Positions 43,182-53,297 of a stretch of DNA of 64,000 nucleotides are shown piece after piece (the first letter of the stretch is position 1; every line of letters begins with the position of its first letter). The stretch is taken from NCBI GenBank assembly GCA_963855995.1, contig OY979716.1, positions 36,999,390-37,063,389 on the forward strand. Direction: 5' to 3'. Below the pieces are notes generated by a model that saw nothing but the letters and a program-made list of their open reading frames with translations, was not told where the DNA came from and made no database searches. The position numbers were made by a program, and so were the translations under genes. Source of the stretch: Muricea muricata. Lineage: Eukaryota; Cnidaria; Anthozoa; Malacalcyonacea; Plexauridae.

Positions 43182-43928
43182 AAAGACATGAAAATAATTA
43201 ATTTTGCACGAGCATAAATTTATAGCATAAATTATAAGTTTTATATTTTCAAAATGGCGGCAACTAGGAGCGTTTGACAGCTACGAGAGTGTGTTATGAA
43301 TTAGTTATGAATATTCATGATGCAAAAAATTTGACACTTGTATTTTATGCAGAGAAGTAGGAAAGCCAGGGAGAAAATATTATGTACGAATTGATGTAAA
43401 ATCGTCGATTACAGAGCTGTTACAAAAAATCCCAGCACATTTATTGCACGTGTTTTATTATCTACCAGCTTCTGGTCAATCGTCGTCTGTCAGCACACCA
43501 TTTTGTTGCAGAGCGTGTAAGAAGCTCATTGAAAAAAGCCAGAAGATAGTGGAAAATTTATTAATGGTAGAGAACGAAATCGTCGAACGCGGACATTTGA
43601 AGCGCAAACAATCATGCATTAAAAGCATAAACTTTTCTACATGTATAAATGAGAATGAAAGCCAAGACCAAGTTGAATGTGACCAAATCACGGCATCACC
43701 CATTAGTATGCCACAAGCCAAGAGGTTTCGTTGCGATTTATCGCCTATTGCAGTTCCTCAACTTCCTGAAAGCTGCAATTCGTCGAGCCAACCATCAAAA
43801 AGTAATGATACAAACCAACATCAATCAGATTTGATAAATGCATGCAAAGCAAAGGTGAGATTACAAAATATTTTAACAATTTTATGTTAAAATAAGATAT
43901 GTTCCTATACCTAGCCTTTATAGAAATA

Positions 43929-44120
43929 TTCTTGGGTTTCACTAGAGCATTTTGCATTAAATTGCACGAAATTGAACATTTTTGAGACCAAACAGATACC
44001 AAACACAAGGTCAACGCATACAGTGAAAAACTATTTCCCTCCAATGACTATGTGTTGACTTGGATCACGTTGATCCCTACTCCCCTAGTGAAGTTTAACT
44101 TGTCATGTGAAACCCAAGAA
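43929..44120. repeat. MITE with TTCTTGGGTTTCAC termini, copy 2
   Basis: 192 bp. TTCTTGGGTTTCACTAGAGC on the left; GTGAAACCCAAGAA on the right. TA duplicated at 43927-43928 and 44121-44122. Shares end and internal words (ACAGTGAAAA, CTCCAATGACT) with the copy at 16253-16479. It lies in the intron after exon A of the 43.3-kb gene. Confidence 0.8.
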
Positions 44121-44443
44121 TAGTAGTTAGGCCAGGTAGAAGTAGTATGTAAATATGATGTCATCTATTTACCTGTGTATTCACTATATGTAGATAGATG
44201 AAAAATGGTTAGTGTCAGAGCCACTAAGATTTATCACACTCCTTCCTGTTGTGGCACCACTGCTTTATAGACAACAAATATATTTAATAGACTTGAATTT
44301 TATTTTTATTCCATCTTGCATCATAGGTTGTAATTTCCTGGCCATCACAAACAAAGCAACATGTTTTAGATCCCCAACTTTTGCCACTTGGCCGATCACT
44401 TGTACCAGGAAGTTGGAAAGATATTGCTAGAGCTGCTTTTAAG

Positions 44444-46420
44444 CATAGTTAATATAAAAGACCGGGTTTGGAAGGCCGGTAAACTTCAAAGGTCCACATG
44501 ACTTCTCGACTTGTGTTGAAAGTACCATCACGTGACCCGTTATAGTGCACAAAGTTGTGATTCTGCATATTAATTTACTATTAGCGATCTAGAAATACGG
44601 TTTTTTATGGTTTTACTAACTTATGAGGAAATTGGAGGTTTAATAATAAATTGCATATATAAAAGGCATCTTCTAATCAAGTTTTTAATGGCAAAGGACT
44701 CGTGACTATTGCTGTGCTCAGAGTAAGGTGTCCGGTGTCATGACATCAAATTACATGTTATCGGGATTTTTACTGCTTTTTCACAAGAAACAAAGTTGCG
44801 AGGCCATAAGTTGAAGCTAGTCGTGTATAAATCTAAGAAAGCTGCCAAAATTGTTACTATGCAGGAAGAGGAAAGTGAATTCGAGCAAACTATTGCTTTT
44901 TTGGAGCTGCAGACCCAGGAAATTGAAGATGAAGTTCAGAACTCTCTGGAAGAGGTATAAGTTTACATTTCCATCTCGATTAGTTTTGCGTGTTATACAC
45001 AGTATTTTAACTGTGTGTAGTGATCTCTAGTTCAAATATAAAAGGTTGCATTTTTATTGTTTTTAGGTTCAAGGCAAGAGGCAATTTCCTTGCGATTTGT
45101 GTGACAAAGTATGCAAGTCGAAAGGTGGTCTTACGAGGCATAAACGAAGCAAGCACCCTGATGTGAATGGTGAAAGTTCTGCGGCAGCGTCCCCAAACTC
45201 GACTATAAAAGATTCAGATAAAGTTCGCACATTAATCAGTAAGATTGATTGGCCAGTATCTAAACGATGAAAAATTGATTTATAAAGAATGTGACATCGA
45301 GGTGGTAAAGAAACTCGAACCAAGCGAATCGTTTGTCAAGTTTGTAAACAGCGTCCTTTCAAAATTCAAGAGGCGAAAGAACCACAACAAATTGTTGAAA
45401 GAATTTTAAGGCAAAACGAATGCTAACTGGGAAGAGTATTTTCCATCAAAAAACCAGAAGACTGGCGCTCCTCACGCTCATTCACTTGCCTGAGCGTCTG
45501 GTAAATTTCGTGGAGGAGAGCCTTACTGAAAATGTTGAGGTAAAATTTTATATTTGCTGCAATTTAACTTTCCACTCCAATCAATGACTCCGTGTTCTAT
45601 TCTATGGTTTATGTGTTTCACTGTAGTTAAATGTTTTTATACAAAACAATTTATTTTTCCAGGATGTAATTCAAAACTAGAATTTGAGAAATGTAATGTT
45701 TTATTTCTGTAATTTAATGTTTGCCTTTGCAGGTTTTTTCTACATAAACCAATTTACCCTCAAAATAACATACATGACGTTTGACTACCATGTGGCACAC
45801 AGACCAGGTCACTCTATAATCAAAATTTATGTCCAAAAACTTACAAAGCTATCACATCTTTAAATTTTAGAAAGTATTACATGTATCCATACACCCAGAA
45901 GAAACAGGTCCACTTTCATATCTTAACAGTTATGTGGTAAGATCACTGTATAGGAAAAGCAAGAACTGCCCACTATGGAATTCCAAAAGGAACAAAGAAA
46001 TTCAAGCACTCATGATGTCAACGAAGACTGAAATAGCCAACGAGTACATTGATTCAATTTCAAAGGTGGACCTTGGGTTGTGAGCATTGCTGAGGTGTGT
46101 GAGCTTACCTTCAGGAACAATACAAATGCAGACAGAATCAGCCATCTTTCAGCTGAGTAATCACTTTAATCCACTCATCGCGGGTTTCTTTCGAGTATTA
46201 CACCTACTTGTTCCGCAACCGAAAATTGAACAATTTGCTCCTGGCATGTTGGTGTAACCTTTAAAATTTTACATTTTTCTGAGCCTCATCATCAAAATGT
46301 CATGCAGAAACCTTACACAAGAAAACAGGACGTGCACTATAACTGTCACGTGATAGAGAACAATAACATAATTTAGCCACACCACCAGCCTCCCAAACCT
46401 GGTCTTTTGTATTAACTATG
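44444..46420 (+). mobile_element. TIR element (2.0 kb) carrying a C2H2 zinc-finger gene
   Basis: The left end reads CATAGTTAATATAAAAGACC followed by GGGTTTGGAAGGCCGGT. The complement of the right end reads CATAGTTAATACAAAAGACC followed by AGGTTTGGGAGGCTGGT, an inverted repeat of about 37 bp with 4-5 differences. A clean target duplication was not found (CTTTTAAG versus TTTTGAAG, 5 of 8). It abuts the foldback at 46426. The interior has a decayed plus-strand gene. Superfamily unknown. Confidence 0.6.
44845..46250 (+). pseudogene. C2H2 zinc-finger gene inside the TIR element
   Basis: Exon about 44850-44956: EEESEFEQTIAFLELQTQEI-like acidic sequence, ending GAGGTATAAG. Exon from about 45067: GKRQFPCDLCDKVCKSKGGL, TRHKRSKHPD, a C2H2 finger (C-x2-C-x12-H-x3-H), then SSAAASPNSTIKDSDKVRTL and further frames, SFVKFVNSVLSKFKRRKNH, LMLIHLPERLVNFVEESL. 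A last block (about 45870-46240) reads GPLSYLNSYVVRSLYRKSKN, EIQALMMSTKTEIANEYIDS. Frames change repeatedly. The G-x-LSYL-x-YVV...LYRK block resembles C-terminal parts of other transposon proteins, suggesting a transposase-like origin, but no catalytic motif was identified. Confidence 0.4.
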
Positions 46421-46425
46421 TTTTG

Positions 46426-47233
46426 AAGGACATTGGCAATAAAATTTTTTATTGCTTTATGTGAAAGAGCATGAAAAAGTAAGCTGATTGGCCGTTTACT
46501 GTAATAGACTATCTCTTCTAGTTACGAAGTTATTTGCAAAAATGTACAAAATATAATCTGCTGATTCAGCAAAAGTTGTGACGTCACTAGTTGGGTAATT
46601 ATGTTTAATAAATACATAAACGAGCACAGCTCAGTTATTATTAACTCAAATTCAACAAACTTTTGTACACAGGTACTACATTGCAAGATACATCCAAAAA
46701 CATTTCTAACGTCGTTGCTATGGTAACACTGTCGTCCCCAGGCTCCACACAGAATTTTTATAAAATAGCTGTATACTGAAACTGGTTATAATAACATGAT
46801 ATCAGAAGTTTGTTTGTGATACATATGCATGCCTAAAGTTCAATGGGAAGATCATTGTTCGAAAAAAATGTCCACGTGGATAAATACAACAAGTTATAGA
46901 AATTTCGTAGCAGGGGCCTGGGGACGGCAGTGTTACCTTGGCAACAAAATTAGAAATGTTTTTTGATGCGTCTTGTCATGTAGTATCCATGTGCAAAATT
47001 TTGTTGAGTTTGACTGAATAATAACTGAGCTATGCTCGTTTATGTATTCATCAAACCTACTTACCCAACTAGTGACGTCACAATTTTTGCTGAATCAGCA
47101 GTTTATATTTTGCACATTTTTGCGAATAACTCCGGAACTAAAAGAGATAGTTTATTACAGTAAACGGCCAATCAGCTTATTTTTTCATGCTCTTTCGCAT
47201 GAGACAACAAAAATTTTTATTGCCAATGCCCTT
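46426..47233. repeat. 0.8-kb foldback with arms of about 320 bp
   Basis: The left arm begins AAGGACATTGGCAATAAAAT and the complement of the right arm AAGGGCATTGGCAATAAAAA. The arms stay alignable to the GGTAACACTG...GTCCCCAGG region (left arm to about 46750, right arm from about 46910), with an unpaired spacer of about 160 bp. Long pairs include AAGCTGATTGGCCGTTTACT and GTGACGTCACTAGTTGGGTA. The structure fits a foldback or a Mutator-like long-TIR non-autonomous element. Flanks share TTTGAAG/TTTGAGG-like words but no unambiguous duplication. Confidence 0.8.
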
Positions 47234-47785
47234 TGAGGTTGCATCTTTAAAGACAGAATTCTTTAAACTTTGTTTAAATGAAATATCCAAAGAATGCTGC
47301 TCAATTGTTTCTACTAAAAATCCTTCACTTTTGAAGAAAACATCGGCTTCGAACATGAATGGTTTATCTCTAGAGAAAATTAGTTCTGAGTTGAAATTAC
47401 GTTCGCCATGGTTATACTTGTTCTTAATGGCAGTGGCAATCCCTTTGAGAAGTGAAAAGCAACTTATGGACTTATCCATGGAAAAGTGGCTGCCTTGTGT
47501 AGTTGTGGCAGCTTCAATGTGATTGAAACTGAGATCCAGAAATATGAATGCAATACAGCTGATGCTAACAACAATCATTAAATACACAGGCTTTAGTGTA
47601 AGTTGTAAACTGTAATAAAAAAATAAATACAGCAATCATCATTTATCTGACACGAGAAACAATTAACATCACTAATAAAATGCCAGAAGTTTACTACCTA
47701 AGCAAAAATTGGTCAATTAATTTTGTAATTTAATTCCCTAATGGGTTTAAATTTCAACAGATTTTTAATAAACTCCCAACGGTGA

Positions 47786-47905
47786 AAATATGCGAAAGCT
47801 AAAAGCCTGGTCTTTCCGCCTGCGAAAGAATGATTTTTGTAGATTGTATTATGAATGCGCTAGAGCACTTCAAAGTTCGATTACCTTTTTTTATACACCC
47901 TGTAT
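47786..47905 (+). repeat. Dispersed repeat, copy 1 (end ATACACCCTGTATA)
   Basis: Homologous to the reverse complement of 63820-63940. Shared words are AGCTAAAAGCC, GGTCTTTC, GAAAGAAT, GATTACCTTTTTTT and ATACACCCTGTAT; overall resemblance is about 70 percent by eye. Both copies share a TAA inside a reading frame that otherwise looks exon-like (CIMNALEHFKVRLPFFIHPV here), so this is more likely a non-coding repeat than a KDZ exon. The ACACCCTGTATA end may be an element terminus. Confidence 0.5.
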
Positions 47906-47939
47906 ATACCGGTACTGTAGTGAGTTTAAATCAGGTGAG

Positions 47940-50900
47940 GTAAGTAATATGTTGAGATCAAAGGGAAGAAACAAGCTTTTTGATGAAAAAGGAGTGTTTG
48001 GCAGAGTGTGTAGACACGAATATCCCAAAGGATTCATTAGCATTAAACATGGAGAAAGGTTAGATGTTATTATGTAATATGTATAGTGTACATTTATATT
48101 TTATCTGTATGTCCGTTTATTCTACACTAGGCAGTAAGATACTGGGGAATACTCAGCAAGATATTTTCCATACAGTATCTTCACTAGTGAAGATATCAAT
48201 TACTTTGTAATATTACGCCAATTACATTTATCCATGTATGCTGATGTTGCAATGATTATTTTAATTTCACTTTTTCTATTTGATAGGATTGCATATTCTG
48301 TATATGAGGTTGAACGTCTTTTGACTCATTGTGGTGAGAGTGCTCATGTCAAAGTTACATATGACATAGGTTGTACATTGTCAGCTCACTTGAAGGTAGG
48401 AGACCTGTCCAATGTATGTTATTGTTGGTACTGTAGATTTGCAAAATCACCTAAAGTAAGCTACTGATACATATAATTTAGAAAAATGACAGACAAGATA
48501 TGCTTGCCAGGATTGATTTGGCTATCCTCGTGTTCCACTGTTATGGCCATAAGTCGTCTTGCCAGGTTTGTAGCAGAGTTTACCATTTTATACTTCTGCA
48601 TTATGGCAAAAACCCTGCAACAACTGAATACATCTAAGTTATATCGTTTCCATTACTGCGTGCGAAAGTCGGATGAGAGGTTTATATACATCAAAATTTT
48701 TCTCAATTCCTCTCTCCTAAAAATGCACTTTACAGTTGTTACAGTGTACTGTACTTGCAAATACATGTGTCTTTAAGCATCTGCATAGCAATATACTAAC
48801 ACTATATCTACTTGCTATGACTATATACACAACAATAGACATAACACTATATCTAGTTGCTATGACTAGCTTCATCACTGTAACAGTCGACACGTACTGT
48901 TTCTCTTGTAGATAGCCTTTGGCCCCAGAAGAAAGAAAGGGTATGGTCTCACCGATGGTGAAAGAATAGAAAGGCTATGGTCCTTTTTAAGATTTTTTTC
49001 TTCCTTGACAAAAGAAATGACTGCTGGTCAGCGAATCGATATTCTGACGGATGCTCTACTTCATTACGCCCAACGTCGTGTTAAACAATTTGGTCAGCAA
49101 ATATTATATTATCTATACTTTTCTATTGAAATCCCCTGTAGTAATATTTCAATGTTTACATTCTCATCACAGGGCCATTGTTAGTTTCAAAAATGGAAAA
49201 ATCTCGCAAACGTTTGGACAATGCAATGTTACAACTGCAAGAGATATTTTCCAATTTAACAGGTGTGTTGTAACATTTATAAACATGAGAAATACAGTAC
49301 ATATGTAAAGCGATGGTTGCACAAAGACGATTTCATAGAGATGATGTAAGATGCAATTAAATTAACTGACGATATCATCTAGATGTATTCTGTAATAGGC
49401 GTATTAAAAGTGGGGTCAAGATGAGTAGAGAACACTACAAAGAAAACATTCTCCTGTTAGTCTCTCAAGCTTTTGATTTTTCACTGATTTGGGAGTTGCT
49501 CCGCGTTATATGTTGAGACATAAACATAAGACTAAACATAGACTTTAAGAACAATAAATCTTTTTTCTGCATTAATTTAAATTGTAAACTTTCTCTTTTC
49601 AATTAGTTTCCTATGATTCTGATTTGGTGGAAACCTGGATAGAGGAAAAACGAACTTTGTTGGTTACACAAGAAAGTAAGTTAACAAATTGTTCCGACCA
49701 GTAACATAGTCGCTTTTACGTTTTGTTATTTTTTAAATTAATTGTACATTTTATAAAAGTAATATTTAATATCGTATACAGTGCTTTATAAAGTGTAATG
49801 ACATTTAAAATATCATTTAAATTCTCATTATATTATCATTGTGGTTTGACAAATTCAAGCAAAGTGGGCAAGTTTGAACCACACAGAGCTAACTGAAATT
49901 TTTTTTAGCTACCTGCAAAAAATCCAAATGTACAGGCATGGCTTTGTTATAATTAGGGTCACTACAGGCAAACTATCATTCCTGTTTCATTCTGTAGAAA
50001 TGCAACAGTTGCTAGTTTTCAATTACTCTACCTAGCTCATTTGCTGTAGGTCTATCTTTCTTGGCATGACATCCATATTGCTTTATGATCACTAAAGTAT
50101 GTTTCTAAATTACCTGAGACAGTTGCCACATTTACAATGTTGGTATATATATTATATGGTTAATAAGTGTTTGTTATCAGTTGTAGGATTGTCAATTAAT
50201 TGTCTATAGCCATTGTCTCTGACCATGACATTATAATTTATAAAGTGATTCCCTTTCCACTTCAACCAATTAATTTACATTAAAATCTCCATTAAATATG
50301 TTATGGCTGCTGTGATCGACAATGTGCTGCAATGCTGAAATTTATATGGTTACCCTTGTTTGTAATTTGTATAAAATGCTCTGTAAAATTTGCAATTTTA
50401 AAGCAAATATTTAAATTTTACTATCCAAAACAAAACAACTAAGAACTTATGAGAGCATACCTTTGTAAAATCCAACAAAGAAAGCCAAGAAACACTTCAC
50501 AAACCGCCCAATATTATTCAGCGCTTTAAACGAAATGCCTTCGAACGAACAAACTGCATTGCAGTTGCAGCGTTACCATAAACTCCATACATCATGAGTT
50601 ATTGTCACAACTTCGAGGCATTGTCGGTAAAATTAAAATACTTTTTAAGTGTTAGCATTTATTTTGTAGGCCCGTGACGTCAAAATACGTCATATTCGTT
50701 GACCAAACACAGCCAGTCACCCAGAATTTTTCGCCTGCAAACCATTGTAAACATATAAGGTAGCTCTTATATTCCTACAATCATCACACTGATAATTATT
50801 TAATTTCATATAGACTTAATATTGCTGCTATAAAACCCAATAACCACGATGGTTTAAATGAACTTGTTCGGAAAAAAAGAGCGTAAGTTATTGAGCTGTA

Positions 50901-51941
50901 AGTTACGCAAGTAGTAAATTTATATGCACTGTCATCTAATCATTTAATTTCCCAACAAATGTAATCTTTAGTGTTTTAAAGATTATTGCATCAACTGAAA
51001 GAGTCCACAAGGTACAAGAAAGATGGAAAGTAGGAGAAGATAATTTTAATTGAGCCGCTTTTTGTGTCAAGCAAGAGAGAAGAAACCACGTAATGGAACG
51101 AATATATGCCATGGCTGTCGAACGAATGTTTTTGATATCGCTGAAGCGAAAATATGCAGGTATGTGACCCAAAATATTCTTCGGTTTTCATGGGTATAAA
51201 TGTATATTTATTCCAACAGAAAGAAATGCTTACGTTTCATCATATACAACATGTGTGTATAGTCGTTATGTAATTTAAATTGTAATTTCCTTTTCGTATA
51301 GATGGTCAATCAATAGCGGGGAAATTATCCAAACAAATCACACAAAGGACCAATGCAATAAGAGTTACTGTCAAGAAATATAATGCTGTGCTCACATCTT
51401 GGAAAGATTGAGTTGAAGGACTACCGAAAGAGATCGACTTTGACAATGTGAAAGATCCCGAGTCAGCCATTTTCCACCAATTTCAAGTAAATGTGCCTGA
51501 CCGAGAACAATTGCCACTTACTGTAAAGCGAAACATCATTGACTTGCACCACTTCATCGAAAGATGTAAAGAAGAGATAACATACTTGAATTCTGAAATG
51601 CTGCAACTGATACAACATCATGAAAATCAGAAAGCAAAGTATCAACAATTTATTGATAGCCATGAAGACACATGGTGGTTAATGTGAGAGGACTCAAGTG
51701 TATCCTGCGAAAGAGAGTTTGTGAAGAAGAAAATAAGTTCTTTGTATTGGGATCCTTGTTTGGAAATGAACTTTCTGTTGAAGTTCGATCGTCACTTCCA
51801 CAAGCCCAATCTACTTTTGAGAACATGATAACAGACATTTTTGAGGGATCCCAAGAGCAGGAAGTGCTTTCACGTGAGGATGATGGGGAGCTGGAGGACG
51901 AGGTATGCCCCATCCTAGATATTTCTGATGACGAAGATTGA
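47940..51941 (+). pseudogene. KDZ-superfamily (Kyakuja-Dileera-Zisupton) transposase, multi-exon
   Basis: Exons with matching splice sites: about 47940-48058 (EKGVFGRVCRHEYPKGFISI, KHGER), 48287-48395 (IAYSVYEVERLL, AHVKVTYDIGCTLSAHLK), 48482-48565 (DLAILVFHCYGHKSSCQ), 48912-49092 (AFGPRRKKGYGLTDGERIER, LWSFLRFFSSLTKEMTAGQR), 49173-49262, 49607-49675, 50814-50881, about 51080-51159 (RIYAMAVERMFLISLKRKYA), and 51302-51941 (GKLSKQITQRTN, LTVKRNIIDLHHFIERCKEE). The order CRHEYP / YDIGC / FHCYGH / KGYGLTDGE-x-ERLWS is diagnostic of KDZ; D of YDIGC and E of DGERIERLW are predicted catalytic acids. A TGA near 51410 and a frame change near 51670 interrupt the last exon. The family's N-terminal CxC/SWIM-like region was not found, and no terminal repeats were recognised. 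Confidence 0.75.
49676..50813. other. Long intron of the KDZ gene
   Basis: 1.14 kb between KDZ exons, AT-rich, no further coding block recognised. It contains CpG-bearing sequence near 50500-50720 that looks older or differently composed, but no terminal repeats. Confidence 0.35.
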
Positions 51942-52108
51942 CAAGTAGTTAGTACATCGCATGCGGTTACTGTATGTGCACTACACCCCGAAAATTAGTG
52001 AAATTGTTTATAACGTATATATATAAATATATATTTATATCAGTGTGAGAACATCCCAGTGATGAAAGGTAGGTCACTTAGTATTTAGTTAGAAATCAAT
52101 ATTAGAGG

Positions 52109-52580
52109 GCTTAAAGTGCCTATGACACGAAAATTTTTATTGCATAATGAGAAAGAGTATTTAAAACTGTAGTACAAGTTCTTTTGTGCTTTTCCGCTGC
52201 AACGTTTTTTGATGAGATACTTCAGTCTGAATTTTTTGTTTTGTCGGCTAATTACATCGTACTTTGCATAATGAGGCATCAGAAAGTAGATTATAAAGTT
52301 GTTTTCTTATAAAGAGACGACGTGCAACATTAATGAGATGCTTATGTTTGTCCTTAATCTACATATCCTTTCAATATTACGAGAATTTTGCCCATTGGAG
52401 ACATAGATAAGTGGTATTCAATAGCAACTCATTATGCAAAGTGTGACGTAAATTAGCATCCAAAACAAAAAATCGAAACTGAACTATCTCATCAGCAAAA
52501 GTTTAAAAGAACTTGTATTACAGTTTTAAATACTCTTTCACATCATGTAATAAAAATTTTGGTGTCATGCGCACTTTAAG
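52109..52580. repeat. 472-bp MITE with about 175-bp inverted arms
   Basis: The left arm GCTTAAAGTGCCTATGACAC and the complement of the right arm GCTTAAAGTGCGCATGACAC stay alignable through GAAAGAGTATTTAAAACTGT and ACTTTGCATAATGAG. The centre is unrelated. No clear duplication. It lies about 170 bp after the KDZ stop and may border or post-date that element. Confidence 0.75.
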
Positions 52581-52651
52581 CAAGCGATGTTTTTGTCAAC
52601 ATGGACGCCAGCCGAAAGTCAATGAGGCCATGTTGACAAAAACATCGCTTG
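52581..52651. repeat. Perfect 24-bp hairpin
   Basis: CAAGCGATGTTTTTGTCAAC continuing ATGG (52581-52604) pairs perfectly with 52628-52651 across a 23-nt spacer. It abuts the right arm of the adjacent MITE. Such a perfect stem is either recent or maintained. It could be a miniature foldback; RNA folding is possible on either strand. Confidence 0.8.
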
Positions 52652-52970
52652 GACCGTGTAGCTTGCAGCGTTTAAAAAGAAAATTGTAATTGTAGATAGT
52701 TATTTTTGACAATAGTTTTTTGCCCAAAGTCCGTAGTTAAAATCTGGCCAGATTTAATTAGCTGTTTTTGTCATCTGCATCAAATTGTACTTTTAAGTAT
52801 TAAAATACATAGTGTACATTGTATACTGGAATACTGTACTTTACTTATATCTATGAACAATTACCGAAATAAGATTGCAGTTAGTTTTCTTGTTTGTAAA
52901 ATGCTAATATCTAAACGTGTGGTGGATGGTTACAGGTTGACAGTATTCTCACTCATGGAATATCTGAATG

Positions 52971-53287
52971 ACAATTATTAACCAATTCACTTCCTTCCTA
53001 CGACATTCTTACTAGTAATTGATGAAAGTTACCCCAATTTTCCTGAGAGATGCCGATGTTTGTGTGAATTGAACAATTATTGACCAATTAATTACGTTCC
53101 TACAACATTCTTACTAGTCATTGATAAAAGTTACCCCAATTTTACTGATATTTTAGAGAGATGCCGATGTTTGTGTGAAATTGGACAATTATTAACCAAT
53201 TAGCTTCCTTCCTACAACATTCTTACTAGTCATTGATAAAAGTTACCCCAATTTTCCTGAGAGATGCCGATGTTTGTGTGAAATTGG
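52971..53287. repeat. Minisatellite, three units of 102-112 bp
   Basis: Units start at about 52971, 53073 and 53185. Each contains ACAATTATTAACCAATTA-like, TACAACATTCTTACTAGTCA, TTGATAAAAGTTACCCCAAT and AGAGATGCCGATGTTTGTGT. Unit 2 has a roughly 9-bp insertion (CTGATATTT). Copies differ by a few percent. Confidence 0.85.
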
Positions 53288-53297
53288 ACAATTATTA

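Larger units (their letters stand above)
40812..43190. mobile_element. PIF/Harbinger transposon, right end truncated
   Basis: The left end AAGGCCCCCCGTTTACACTA is of the GGsCC..GTTTACACT type common in invertebrate Harbinger elements and is preceded by TAA-like sequence. It contains the two genes expected of Harbinger: a Myb/SANT-type DNA-binding protein (plus strand) and a DDE transposase (minus strand), converging on about 42060-42690. The transposase N-terminal half and the right terminal repeat are missing, so the element stops at about 43190. Confidence 0.65.
43340..47612 (+). pseudogene. Exons of an unrecognised multi-exon gene, separated by insertions
   Basis: Exon A (about 43340-43855): DTCILCREVGKPGRKYYVRI, SITELLQKIPAHLLHVFYYL and STPFCCRACKKLIEKSQKIV, then a Ser-rich linker to NACKAK at a GTGAGA donor. 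The Cys pairs C-x2-C ... C-x2-C suggest a small zinc-binding module. Exon B (about 47238-47612): SLKTEFFKLCLNEISKECCS, KISSELKLRSPWLYLFLMAV, LPCVVVAASM, LKLRSRNMNAIQLMLTTIIK. The R-x-P-LY-FLM...VAAS...R-MN-QLM string marks a cnidarian multi-copy family of unknown function. Between the exons lie a MITE, a C2H2-bearing TIR element and a foldback. A frame change occurs in exon B at about 47520. Confidence 0.4.

Noticed and set aside
44212-44430. 72-codon forward frame MSEPLRFITLL...
   Set aside because: Composition resembles translated AT-rich DNA, there are no splice links to neighbours, and it precedes the left end of the TIR element without conserved character.
47786-47905. First KDZ exon reading CIMNALEHFKVRLPFFIHPV
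   Set aside because: The same sequence, with the same internal TAA, recurs inverted at 63.8-63.9 kb away from any KDZ sequence, so a dispersed repeat is more likely.
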